Shown one piece after another: positions 11,264-31,135 of a stretch of 64,000 nt of DNA. The position numbers were made by a program, and so were the translations under genes. The notes below the pieces were generated by a model. The model was not told where the DNA came from, searched no databases, and saw only the letters and a list, made by a program, of their open reading frames with translations. Source of the stretch: Misgurnus anguillicaudatus. Its lineage: Eukaryota > Chordata > Actinopteri > Cypriniformes > Cobitidae. The stretch covers positions 2,279,501 through 2,343,500 of the forward strand of contig NC_073343.2 in NCBI RefSeq assembly GCF_027580225.2, read 5' to 3'. Every line of letters begins with the position of its first letter. Positions within the stretch are counted from its first letter, which is position 1.

Positions 11264-12530
11264 GAGCCCCTAAGGTGACATTGGAGTAAAAAAAATCAAA
11301 AGTTTAGTTTCACGTGCTCACGTAAAACTTTCATTTGCTCACGCGAAACCTTCATGTGCAGAATTTTTTTTTAAAGTTTAGTTTTGCGTGCTCACGTGAA
11401 ACCTTCGAGTGCTCACGTGAAACTTTCGCTTGCACACGTGAAACAATTGCGCGCACATAAAACTATCACGCACGCACGTGAAACTATCATGTGCACACGT
11501 GAAAGCGAAAGTTTCACGTGCGCACGCGAAAGTTTCACGTAAGTAGGGATGCAACGATTATAGATTTTGATGGTACGGTTATAGTCTGATAAATAATCAC
11601 GGTTGTACGGTTATTACGGTTATTATGGACTCATTTATTTTATAACATTAATGTAAAAAATCACATTAATACATTTTTTAACAATTGCTAAAATCTTTTG
11701 TATTTTCAGTTTGTGTATTTTTTCTGTAATTCTTGAACAAATGATAATAATAATAACCTAGCAGGCTTTGACTTAAACAGTATAGGTGCCTTTTGAAACC
11801 TGTAGGCTATTCATTTTAATGATCTTTTGAATAAATGTAATTTTATATTTGGACTAAATATATTATAATATAATAATATATTATAAATATATTATAAAAC
11901 TAAATGTATATTATTTTGATTTGTTTGAAGTATTAGTAAAAATGATAAGAGCCTCTCAAAACAAATAATAACACAGGGTCATCCTCGACTGGGTTCTGCG
12001 AGTCATTTTGGACTGGCAGCATTAACGTGTTAACTCATGCTATTAATTCATAAATCATTAACGCGTTAAAATAATTCAACGTTATTAAATGCAGTCAGAC
12101 CACCAGGAGCCCCGCCCAGATTTGATCCGCGAGGAGGAGGTTTTTAACGCTGCATAGACCGATTGGAGTGTGGCTCTTTCACGCACCCGTGCAGGCACGC
12201 ACACACACACACACACACACACCAGATGCACGAACAACCAAGAGACGTGTCATGCGCACATATTCTTTTGAACGCGGAGCTTTGTCATACAGTGCGCTAA
12301 CGAGCATGTCGCATGCCGCACGCGCCTCTTGGTGGTTCATGGATCTGGTTTGTGTGTGCGTGCGTGAAACAAAAACACGGGGTGTATGGGGAGGCTTTAC
12401 GGTTACTTAACCGTGACATTTTAAAGCGCGGTTAATCGCTGCATCCCTACACGTGAGCACGCCATAGTTTCAGGTGCGCACGCGAAACTAAACTTTCTTT
12501 TATTTTTGCTCCATGTCCCCTTAGGGGCTC
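11264..12530. mobile_element. Foldback element with CACGTG-rich arms
   Basis: The left end GAGCCCCTAAGGTGACAT and the right end (read inverted) GAGCCCCTAAGGGGACAT match, and the match continues through AAAGTTTAGTTTC. The left arm (11300-11540) is a degenerate array of ~20-bp units such as GCTCACGTGAAACTTTC, with at least seven CACGTG palindromes. The arms are separated by a later insertion (11544-12449). No clear target duplication was found. Confidence 0.6.
11544..12449. mobile_element. hAT-like element inserted into the CACGTG array
   Basis: The ends TAGGGATGCAACGATTA and, inverted, TAGGGATGCAGCGATTAACC match. The flanks CACGTAAG (11536-11543) and CACGTGAG (12450-12457) are an 8-bp duplication with one difference. 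The element is 906 bp with no transposase frame. Removing it rejoins the CACGTG array, so it is younger than that array. Confidence 0.75.
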
Positions 12531-12539
12531 CGTATACTG

Positions 12540-12692
12540 TATTAAGTTAGATCAACCTGAAAAATACTTCAATTGGTAACACGTAAAAAATAAGTTGTTT
12601 CAACTTAAATTTTTCTCTTAAAGTGAAACTTTTTTAGGTGTTACCAATTAAAGTAGTATTTTCAGTTAATCCAACTTTTCACTTTTTACAGT
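12540..12692. mobile_element. Foldback MITE, relative of 1227-1391
   Basis: It contains AATTGGTAACACGTAAAAA and, inverted, TTTTTTAGGTGTTACCAATT, ending in ACTTTTTACAGTG. It shares family features with the copy at 1227-1391. Confidence 0.55.
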
Positions 12693-14747
12693 GTTTTAAT
12701 TTTAATGTTTTTATATATACAGTACTTCATAACAATACATGTGAATGAATACAAGTGAAAAATGTAGCAAAAATGTGACCCTGTCTTTGAAAACCCAGCT
12801 GAAGTCATTTGTTTGAGATTTACTTTTTTCTACATTCAACTGTAAAAAAAAATGGTTACATTTTTAAGTTTAATCAACTTGAATTTACAAATCATTTCAA
12901 CTAGTGAGGAGTTGCTATAAATGATAAAAAATAAAGTTGAAGTACCTTAAGTTATTTCAACTTTATTTTTATAATTTATAAACTTCTCACTACTGGACGT
13001 CCATGAACCTGCCATTTCTGCAGCTGTTCTTGTACATTATCTGCATGTCTAGATAATGAATGACTTCACACTTGCAAGAATAAACTGTATGTCCATCTTG
13101 TGTTATTTTCTGCCACTGCTTGAGACGACACCAAGGACTAAACTGAATTTGGAAGTAAATCTGGCAGTATATGAACATCTACAGTCATGACATGTTTATA
13201 CTTGATCATTATACGGCACTGAAACATCTTCAATAAAATCATTTTATGATAAGTGAATAAAAACAGAATTAATTATTTTAAGCTGACACATGACATATCC
13301 CTTAAAGGATCTGTCTCAGTTGTCAAAACATGAAAATGTTGTACTTTCAGTGCTAGTGATACAATCATATTTTATTTGTCATCATACACACAAAATATTT
13401 CAGTGTATAGCTCAGCTGTCTTTAGTAGCCTATCACATTAACCCACAAGATAATTCATTAAAGATGCAGTTTTATATTATGCCATAAAGTCATAAAGAGA
13501 TTAACCAGCGGTACCTTTAGTTGCTGGAGTCATCTTGTAGTTCTGCTCGTACTTCGGTTCTGTGATTTTGCTGGTTTAATCTTATTTTGACGGTTTCACC
13601 CTGTTGATGTTATAAATCCCACTAAGCAAATACAATTCCTCTTCTTTTTCCCCATGCAATCCACAGGTGAAACCATGCAAATTCATGAGAAAAGTGGGAT
13701 GAGGGTTTTCAAAATGCCGGATTGGTGAGCATGGCTGGGGGAGAATGGGATGTAAACAGGGGAGCTAAGGCAAGGGACACTGGTAATTTTAACATGTTAT
13801 TGGACCCTCACATGGGTATGGGCTGGGAAAAGTGCTGGGGAGTTTCAAGGTAACCTTATCCATTGCAAACCTAGTTTATTCTTAGATAGTATAGTGTTCA
13901 ACAGTTGCACTCTCACTTGCCTTTTTAGGCTATGGAGGGGGCGTGTTCTTCACAGATGCCCCTGCTGGAAACTAAAGGGGATATGATCATGTGTTGACCA
14001 GAATGTCTTCAGTTTAGATATTTACTGTTTGAGGGACTTTGATTTAAATCACATAATGCATGTATAATCAGCCACATTGCATTATAAAGTGATATAGCAA
14101 CTTACTAATAAAATTGTCTTTATTTGATGTAGATCAAACAGACAGCACACATTATTGCAACCGGGATCTATTACACAATTTAAAAAGTAATCATGTTTAT
14201 AAATAAACACTCTTTATTAAAATCTAACTAGATTAGGTTTGTCTGTGGTTGTACAGAGCAGATCTAAATTACAGACAGACAGCCCACTACTATTTATAAC
14301 TAAGGGACAAACCTTTCCAGCAGAGATGTGGAAATCCATGTGCCATGGAATAATACAGTACATTTTGGCCCTCTTCTGGACATGCAGGGAATTACAGTAC
14401 TGTACCACTGAAAAACACTGACGTGGCCATAATGTGTGTAACCCATCTTCTTACTTCTTGCTTGAATACATTTAACATTGTTGCATTGATTAAAATAAGC
14501 TCAATGTTTCACTCAAAATCTTTTGGTTTGATATTTTTGCTCATGCAATGACATTATTAAATAGAAAGTTCATCCAAAATTCTGAAAATTCTGTCATCAA
14601 CATCAGAAGTTTTTTCTGTAGAACACAAATTAAAATATTTCAATATGGTAACCACACAGTTGATGGTACTGATTGACTTCCTTAGTAGGAAAAGCAAATA
14701 CTACGGAAGGCAATGGGTACCATCAGCTGTGCGCTTACAATAATTTA
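12693..14747. other. Intergenic; short foldbacks and a MITE fragment, no gene seen
   Basis: An AT-rich foldback lies near 12840-12990 (AAAAATAAAGTTGAA against TTCAACTTTATTTTT). A small hairpin lies at about 13500-13580 (GATTAACCAGC with GCTGGTTTAATC). From about 14560 to 14740 there is a decayed copy of the AGGATAGTTC-type MITE described at 37601-37897. Nothing resembles an exon. Confidence 0.4.
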
Positions 14748-15165
14748 TTAAAGGAAAACACCACCGTTTTTTAATATTTTATTATGTTCTTACCTCAACT
14801 TAGACAAATTAATACATACATCTTTTTTCAATGCGTACACTTAATCTTTGTACAGCATGTCGTGAATATGTTAGCATTTAGCCTAGCCCCATTCATTCCT
14901 TAGGATCCAAACAGGGATGAATTTTGAAGCCACCAAACACTTCCATATTTAAAGACTGTTACACGAGTAGTTACACAAGTATGATGGCACAAAATAAAAC
15001 GTGGCGATTTTTTTTTAAGCGGATAAAAATGAGAACTATATTGTATAGTGGAAGAGCACTAATATTGTGCAGTAATATTGAAGGAAGTTTGGGCGACAGG
15101 GGGGAGTAGTCAGGAGTGATGATGTTACTGCATGTAGAGGTCGAAGTGCTCTTCTGCCATACAAT

Positions 15166-16076
15166 GGCCCTGTCCCAAATGGCACACTCTGGACCTGTTC
15201 TCCTCAGAGTCCACACTTTGATGACATCATAGAGTGCAGACTTTAGGGACCCTTGATGCGAGTCCACGTGGGTGCACCGGTGTGCAGTCGTGTTTTGGGA
15301 CAGACTCGAGCATCAAGCCGGAAATAGGAAGGGAAGTTGCACTTCAGTGTGAACTCCTCCCTTCCGTCGTCGGATTCATAGATATGTATAAAGGCTAGAT
15401 GTCTCACCCGCGCTGCTGGCCAATTGAGTGGGACGTCCGCATTTGGCAGCCATCTTACCACAGGGCGCTCGCTCACTCGTAGCATTGAGCCCCAATGGTG
15501 CAGGTACTTCTAAATGACCACAACTTGCTCAATCCTCCACCGACTCTCAAACGGTTTGGTTTGTTATAAACGTCAGAGATTTATCTATGACACTGCATAC
15601 TAAATGAATAATTTTGATGACTCATGTTAAAGCATTAAGAATTATAGCCACGTAAATAACGTTTGTAAGAAACCAAATCGTTTGAAAATCGGTAGAAAAT
15701 TGAGCAAGTTATGGTAATTTAAAAGTACCTGCACCATTAAACACCATGCTACGAGTGAGTGAGCTGTCTAAGGTAAGATGGCCGCCAGGTGATGATGTTA
15801 GAGACTTCGCTGTAACACATCTAGCCTTTATACATATCTATGGTCGGATTGGTCTGATTGCTCTTTTGCAAGGACTTCTGGGTTGGTAAAGTGAGAGAAG
15901 CCTGCTGCAGTGCGGGCTTCGCCGGAGACCGCATCAAAGGGGGCGCTGATGAGCACACTTTAAAGCACAAAAATGACAGATGGGACACCATACGGACTCG
16001 TAGACTAAGTGAGCACGCGCAATTTAAGTCCACGAGACCGAAAGTCCACATGAAGTGCGCCATTTGGGACAGGGCC
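15166..16076. mobile_element. Second-layer transposon, ends GGCCCTGTCCCAAATGGC
   Basis: The ends GGCCCTGTCCCAAATGGC match in inverted orientation. The empty site is readable: the 52155-52787 element has CATACAATATAGTTC where this one has CATACAAT, then the insert, then AGTATAGTTC. This implies a 3-bp duplication (AAT/AGT, one change), as made by CACTA/EnSpm or PIF-type transposases. No transposase is encoded. Confidence 0.7.
15377..15842. mobile_element. Third-layer hAT-like MITE, 466 bp
   Basis: The ends CATAGATATGTATAAAGGC and the complement GCCTTTATACATATCTATG are flanked by an exact 8-bp duplication GTCGGATT (15369-15376 and 15843-15850). Arms of about 200 bp are inverted copies (for example GTGCAGGTACTT and AAGTACCTGCAC). 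It lies inside the second-layer element and is therefore the youngest of the three. Confidence 0.8.
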
Positions 16077-16469
16077 AGTATAGTTCTCATTTTTTATCCG
16101 CTTAAAAAATTGCCACGTTTTTTTTGTGCCACCATACTTACTCGTGCAACTACTCATGTAACAGTCTTTAAATAGGAAAAACACGGAAGTGTTTGGTGGC
16201 TTCTAAATTCATCCTTGTTTGGATCCTAAGGAATGAATGGGGCTAGGCTAAATGCTAACACATTCACAACGCGCTGTACAAAGATTACGTGCACGCATTG
16301 AAAAAATATAGGTATGTATTAATTCGTCTAACTTGAGGTAAGAACATAGTAAAATATCGAAAAATGGTGGTGATTTCCTTTAAAATATCTTAACTTGTGT
16401 TTAACAAAATAAAGAAACTCATACAGGTTTAGAACAAAATGAGGGTTTTAAAGAAAGAAAAGTTCAAAG

Positions 16470-17978
16470 AAATGGACTTGAATGTGAACTTTATTCTAAA
16501 AATGCTTATGCATAAAGAAATAAAACAATGGTACAAAATGATCATGAAAATTATGGGCTTGAAAACAAAAGCAGAACATAATATTTAAGCAGCCCTCCTT
16601 ATTCAACACTTTATTTTATCCAAAACAACACCAGCATAATGCAGTTTTATAAGTAACTAAGCTATTAGAAAATGGCTCACAGCCTCCAGTTTAGCAGTTT
16701 ATCAGTTTTCTCTCGAGGACAGTATGTGTCATTACACTCATTTTGTCTTTTTTGATGTTTGTGTAATAATTAATACTTATTATATATTAAAACTATAATT
16801 ATTAAAGTAATAAGTAAAGGAATTATCAAACTCAACATATTAAAGTATTAAATAATGACACGAAAAATAAATATTCAGACATGTCTTTATCATGAGGAAT
16901 AAAATGAGGGATAAAAACAAGGCAATGAGTTATCTCGAGTGAAATTCTACCATTTAATTTTTTTCTCTATGTATTTAGTCGTGTTACTTCATAATGCATG
17001 GTTATTGAATGTCTTTATTTTCTCTCACAACAGTAAAGATGTTAGCGGTTCTTGCAGGAAAGATGCATGTATGGTCAAGCATAATGCCCACTTGGTCTCA
17101 TACTATTCTGATACATACATTGCTCTATCGTTAATCCGAAGTGACTAAATAGAAAATGCACTCATTCTAAGAAGCAGGAAAAAAATAGAGACACCGAGCG
17201 CTTGCTAAAAGCAGGTGCAAATAAGTAGGCCCAGCAAACTCACTAAACCAGACTTCAATACCTTCTGTGAAAAATGTCACAATAATTTGTGATGCTACCT
17301 ATGCTGTATGTTTTGGCCAGGTGCGATGCATACGTTTTCCAGCGACAAGCAATTTGTCAAACAATAGATATTTGTGTGTATAGGTGTGACGAATGAGATT
17401 TTATTACAGTGAGATTATACTATGGACTGGGCAACTAAATATAATTTATCTTGGTTAGGATTTGACAGATTTCTGTTATCACTTGATCATCGCATCGCAT
17501 CTGGTTAGGACAAGGTGTGAAAGGGAGTGTTTTGACACACACAGTTCAATTCAATATACAATTGACAGTCATTTAAAAGAGGCTGCTCGACATATCACCG
17601 CAAGTGTTTGCGTATGATTTCCAGAATCATTGTAAATATTAAAACTTTTCTGTCGCCTCCATGCTTTTACCTAGAGTCTGTTCTTTCACGGCCTGGATAA
17701 GAACGTAAAACGGCTTTATAAAAGTAATAAAACAAGCCAAATACAAGGGATAACTAAACACACTATTTACACTAAATACAAACAAGCCATTCGTATCATT
17801 AAATCACGACCGATGTATCTCCCCAAAACACTGTATGTTCGGCTTTACTGACAGATATAACGCGATTGCATGTCCTTGTTCAATGGAAGATGGATTGTGT
17901 CAGATATTGGGTTGAGATGGCACAAAATCTGGAAGCTTTAATCATCAAAGTCTTTCTAAGGGCAGTCTGTTGTGGCAT
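16470..17978 (-). other. fyn: fyn 3' UTR (extent estimated)
   Basis: Sequence downstream of the fyn stop on the minus strand, without recognised repeats. Candidate minus-strand AATAAA signals (TTTATT on the plus strand) are at 16610-16615 and 16490-16495, just before the transposon ending at 16379. A 1.4-1.5 kb UTR would be similar to that of mammalian FYN. The exact cleavage site is a guess. Confidence 0.45.
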
Positions 17979-26173
<8,195 letters not shown>

Positions 26174-27049
26174 TATCTATATTCTTTGGAAATAAATACA
26201 TGTTTATGTAAGGATGCGCTGACTGAACGACAGCGTTATTCTACTTTACAAAACAATTGAGGCAACTAACAAATTTACAATTGAGACGTAAACAAAAACC
26301 CTAACTGATGACTTACAAGGGACATAAATCAATAACAGAGGCCATAATTGATTCAGCGTCGACATCCTTTTAACAAAGAGTCTGTACTTACAGTTCATAC
26401 AAATGAATGTGTCACTCACTGAATCTATAATTTATTTTAATGCTTCTAGTTGTAAACATTGCTTTATACATACAGTATAAAGTACGGTGTATATACTTAT
26501 TGTAGCTTACTGCTGGCTCTTAAAGCAAAATAATTCTCCCTCATTTGTAAGTCACTTTGGATAAACATTGGCTAAATGAATAAATGTACATTTGATTTCC
26601 TATTGACCATTATGGTACCAAAACCTTTGAATTATTTTACTTATATAGTTAACAATAAAGAATAAGTGCATTCTGCTTTACACATCACTACATTTAGATT
26701 ACAAATATGCACAGCGTAAAGGAAAACATATAGCCTATTCAATAAACATACCAAGGCAAGCACTGGGCTACCACAGTGGAGTATTCGCATTCCATTCAAT
26801 TAAAGATGGGGTGAAAATGTTTACGATTCGCTCCTTCGCCTGAGTGGGCACAACAATGAAAACCACACACATCACTTTATATACAAACAACTTCGGCTGA
26901 ACTATATCACACTGTGTTGCTTTGGGTAGCTCATATCATACCAAAAAGAAGCTAAATGTTCTGAGACACAATGCAAAAATATACTATAGTACAATTTAGT
27001 ATTTACTACGGTAAAAAATAATATACTGTAGTATGTAAGGAATAATTGA

Positions 27050-27860
27050 TGACGAACCGTTACACCGCTGGTGTGCATTATGTAAGGAATAATTGACTAC
27101 GGGCCATTGAATTATAAGAAAATAATGCACACCAAGGTGGTAATGCGGCACGACGCGAAGCGGAGTGCCGTTACACCGCAGGTGTGCATTATTTTCAATT
27201 ATACCACGGTCTGTTGAATGCTGCATTCTGATTGGCTGAGAAATGTTCTATGGGTGTTGATTATTTTTCTGTAAACCGCACACCTAACTTTTCAAATGTC
27301 TTAAAAATAGGCACCAGAGCAATGTTTGTGGTAACCGTGGTATAAGCGGAATAATTGACTCCGGTCCTTTGAATTATTTGAAAATAATGCACACCTGTGG
27401 TGTAACGGCACTCCGCTTCGCGTCGTGCCACATTACCACCTTGGTGTGCATTATTTTCTTATAATTCAATGGCCCGTCGTCAATTATTCCTTACATAATT
27501 CAAAGGACCGGAGTCAATTATTCCGCTTATACCACGGTTACCACAAACATTGCTCTGGTGCCTATTTTTAAGACATTTGAAAAGATAGGTGTGCACTGTG
27601 CGGTTTACAGAAAAACAAATCAACACCCATAGAACATTTCTCAGCCAATCAGAATGCAGCATTCAACAGACCCGTGGTATAATTTTAAATAATTCACAGG
27701 ACCATAGTCAATTATTCCACTTATACCACAGTTACCACAGAAATAGGTCTGGTGGTTATTTTAAGACATTTGACAGGTCAGGGGTGCGTTTTATAGAAAA
27801 ACACCCACGGAAAATTCGCAACCAATCAGAATAAAGCATTCAATAGGCCCATGGTATAAA
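27050..27860. mobile_element. Large multi-arm palindromic element
   Basis: Two arms of about 180 bp (27195-27372 and 27500-27690) are reverse complements, sharing GAATGCTGCATTCTGATTGG, AATGTTTGTGGTAACCGTGG and GGTATAAGCGGAATAATTGA. Between and beside them, GCACGACGCGAAGCGGAGTG (27150) pairs with CACTCCGCTTCGCGTCGTGC (27410). A third diverged arm follows to 27860. A related fragment lies at 53335-53490. Such sequence could extrude as a cruciform. Confidence 0.75.
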
Positions 27861-28499
27861 TCCTACAACTCGTAGTTATTGTATACTAGTATAAGGTAGA
27901 ATTCTCTCTTAATAACGTAGTATTTTATTATATATTTAGTATTTACTGTGGTAAGGTTCAAAAACACTACAATATGTAGTATTGTAGTTAAATGTAGTAA
28001 AATAGGGGACGGGGGGGCACAAACTAACGCTTTGGCTAGATTGAAGTTAGACTAATTTTTTTACACAATCAACCCACACATCTCTGCTACAAATGAACAC
28101 TTAAAGTTGTTTGTGGGACCTACTATTATCGTACAACGTGACAGGGGTGCACACGTTACAACTTACCCCATAGAATTGTAACAAACAGAGGGTTTGTTGT
28201 AACACCTGTTAGAAAATTTTGTTTTAACACAAATAATTCAATAAATTATGTCTGTATATTAAAGGTTGATATTGTTCATATATCTTCCATTAATAGATAG
28301 ATATACAAACATTCATCCATCCATGATCCTTCATCTAACCATACTTGGATTATGCATTAATGCATTTAAAGATTTTTTAGAAAGGGCCGCACAATTGAGA
28401 CAAAAAACTTTATTGTACTTAACGGTATTACTTTACTTATATACTCCTGGCCAACAGTAATTAGTTATACTACTAGTTACAGTACTTTTCCATTTCAAC

Positions 28500-28500
28500 C

Positions 28501-28562
<62 letters not shown>
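28500..28562 (+). repeat. (A)n(TA)n simple repeat
   Basis: A run of about 16 A is followed by a long uninterrupted TA dinucleotide tract. Just beyond it, ATGTGTTTGTACACATACACA and TGTGTATGTGTACATTTTTT are approximate inverted copies, so the TA run sits at the foot of a hairpin. Confidence 0.95.
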
Positions 28563-28563
<1 letters not shown>

Positions 28564-29327
28564 CAAAAAATGTGTTTGTACACATACACATTGCTTGTAA
28601 TGATATGTGTATGTGTACATTTTTTGTAATTTACACTAATAGTTTACAGGGAAAGTAATATTAATACAGTAATCACTAGTAACTAAAGTTACTGCCCAGC
28701 GCTGACCATTATTTTTTTATTCATACTTTTATAGTCAGACCATGTAGGAGACATGTTAATTAAGTCAGTAATAACATCACTACCTGTTTATCATTCAGGA
28801 TGCATAAAGACATCAATAATAGTATTTTATGTGTCTTATCCCTACAGAATAATATGTAATGCAGGCCTGTATTCACTTCACATACATTTAAATAGACACA
28901 TTCATTTAAATAGAAAGACTGTTCAAAAATAAACATTATAATAAACACCTTTATGCAACGCAGATATTTGTGTTTTGGTATTGTAAACGCCAAACAAAAG
29001 TCTTTTATGATTTCATCCTATCATAAGATGACTAGCTGTCCAGTGACAGAGGCCTTATTCTTCCATTCAATTGTGTATATAAGGCTTTTCTGCTGCGCAT
29101 CAGTCCCTGCTACCAGACAGAAAACCATCACACCATCCATATATACACTCAATGCCGACGTTTAACATCCCTACATAGTATTTATGCGGCTGATAAAGCG
29201 AATGCATTATGGTTAGTGCGGCATTACTACCATCTCCCATCATTTCCATTAACCAGAATATGCAATGGACACAAATCGGATGCACCAAGTGTATCAAAAA
29301 GCGCCAGACCATCAAAAAAACGCTTAC

Positions 29328-29480
29328 CAGAAGCGGGATTGCCTGAAGTGTTTGGTCTTTCACCGCGAAGAGAGAATCGACAATAGATCATTTGCAAATA
29401 GATGTTTTTCCTTTGAATAAAATCTCGTTGAATAATGAAAATCACAACATTGGCCCTGACGGTTCGGGCTGCTCCTGTCG
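29328..29480 (-). other. fyn: Candidate non-coding first exon of fyn
   Basis: On the minus strand a strong donor, TTCTG|GTAAGC, ends a stretch following a GC-rich promoter-like region. It lies upstream of the fyn start in the right orientation and FYN genes have non-coding first exons. There is no transcript evidence here; the 5' boundary is arbitrary. Confidence 0.45.
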
Positions 29481-29600
29481 CCGAGTGTAACAGATGATGG
29501 CGTTGGGAGGCGGGTTCTCTGGGGACCGAGGGATGAGATTGACAGGGTGGCGGACCAATCAGGGTGCGCGCATATTTTGCCTCCTCGATGGTCCTCTCAT
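29481..29600 (-). promoter_or_regulatory. fyn: Candidate fyn promoter
   Basis: A GC-richer island in AT-rich DNA with a GC box (GGAGGCGGG, 29507-29514) and an inverted CCAAT box (CCAATCAG from 29555; CTGATTGG on the fyn strand), with no TATA box. This composition suits a housekeeping-type kinase promoter. Assignment rests on position. Confidence 0.45.
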
Positions 29601-30150
29601 GCTCCTACTATGCAGCGTGGGCTTGGATGTAGTTACTGTAGGAAAACAAGAATTCACAAAACATTTTCATTTGAGATCCTGCCGCACTAATAATTATAAT
29701 TGTTCAATCTGTTACTAAATAAAGGGTAAATCCTTTATACATGCATGTTTAGAATTGCATTAAATTAGATAAGGTTGCAGTGTAAATTCTTTTAATCGAT
29801 ATATTTTCCAACACTTAGTCTTCATTGTTGGGACACAATCTATTCTGTGTTTCCCTGTATGGACCATCACAGATAACTGTGAATTACTCACTGTTACATT
29901 GATGAGTAACATGTATGTTTACAAATTTATATCCAAAACATTTTAATAACATGAACGTTTTAGGGAGTTGTTAAAGCATATTTGGGCTTGCAATTTCAAA
30001 AAAGAATTCAGAAGAACTCAAGATTCAGGCCAATATTTGGGCATTTAAATTATTTTGATATAATACAAAATAAACTCAGTGGATTGTTACACTAAATAAT
30101 AAACTGTCCCTATTACTTAGAAACTAGAAATGAGGTTTGTAACATGTTAA

Positions 30151-30845
30151 ATGTGCAGTGTGTAATTTTTAGAAGGATCTCTTGACAGAAATGCAAAATA
30201 ATATACAAAACTAAATTATCAGGGGTGTATAAAGACCTTTCATAATGAACCATTATGTGTTTATTGCCTTAGAATGAGACGTTTTCATCTACATTCATAT
30301 AGGGTCCTCTTACATGGAAGCCGCCATTTTGTGCAGCCATGTTTCTACAGAAGCCCTTAATCAGACAACAGTGTTTCCCACAGGATTTTGAGGAGACTGT
30401 GGTGGTGATGACGTCACCCGCTAATTAGCATATATGTGACGTCATCATGTCGTGTTTGCGTTTGATCTAGTGTTGCCACCTGAAATATGTTTCACTTCTA
30501 CTCTTTGATCTGTATCTGTATTTGATCTATATTATATATCAAATTATATTTTAAGTCGAATTAAGCTGTTTTAAATGGTGAAATAAAAATGTAAATGGGA
30601 ATCATGAAAATTCTATTTGTGGGGGCCAGTGTTGATTCTGTGGTGGGCCACCACAAATAAATCAATGTATGGGAAACACTGGACAAACTTTTTTACTAAG
30701 TTGTCTCCAACGATGACATGTTTGACCGGTGGCGGCTACCGTAGCTTCTCTTATGTGTTTCAAAAGCAAGAGGTGAGCAGTGGACTGAGCCGTTGGTTGC
30801 AATTCGCAACCTCACCACTACCATTCAAATTTACACACCGCACCT
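30151..30845. mobile_element. TTAA-type transposon, interrupted
   Basis: The ends ATGTGCAGTGTGTAA and (inverted) AGGTGCGGTGTGTAA lie between TTAA at 30147-30150 and 30846-30849. The body matches the element at 57272-57638 (AGAAGGATCTCTTGACAG, CCTCTTACATGGAAGCC, TATAAAGACC). It is split by the insertion at 30369-30681. Confidence 0.75.
30369..30681. mobile_element. hAT-like element nested in 30151-30845
   Basis: The ends CAGTGTTTCCCA and (right) TGGGAAACACTG are inverted repeats. The uninterrupted copy at 57272-57638 shows GGACAAACTTTTCTAAAG at the insertion point; here AGACAA precedes and GACAAACTT follows the insert. It contains TGACGTCA-type sequences at about 30408 and 30437. The target duplication is imperfect. 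Confidence 0.7.
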
Positions 30846-31135
30846 TTAATGCAAATGTGAATAATCAATCTATGTAATATAGATTTTTTGAGATGTAAAG
30901 TTATTCTGAGCCATTCTGAAGTTTCATTGGTAAAAATATTATTATTATGAACATGTATTTTATTTTACAATGAACATTACATTAAGTCAACATCTGTCTC
31001 ATATTTATTTACATCATGTTACCTTTAGACTTTTCTGTTTGACTATATAAATAAAACATCCATTCGCAGTGTGCAACCTAAACCTTCTCTCACCCTTCCT
31101 GGATTACCCAGCCAAATTTTCTCACACAATCACTC

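Larger units (their letters stand above)
14752..16379. mobile_element. Kolobok/piggyBac-like TTAA element, outer layer of a triple nest
   Basis: The ends AGGAAAACACCACCG and (inverted) AGGAAATCACCACC lie between TTAA at 14748-14751 and 16380-16383. The inverted arms are about 330 bp long, sharing CCATTCATTCCTTAGGATCC and CATTTAGCCTAGCCCC. Related copies are at 45889-46309 and 52155-52787. The 52155 copy is uninterrupted and shows the empty site in the middle of this one. AG..CT ends plus TTAA lean to Kolobok. Confidence 0.8.
26185..29327 (-). other. fyn: fyn intron 1 (inferred), repeat-filled
   Basis: No coding exon was seen between the fyn start codon and the candidate first exon. It contains the large palindrome at 27050-27860, the simple repeat at 28500-28562 and AT-rich sequence. 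Confidence 0.45.
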
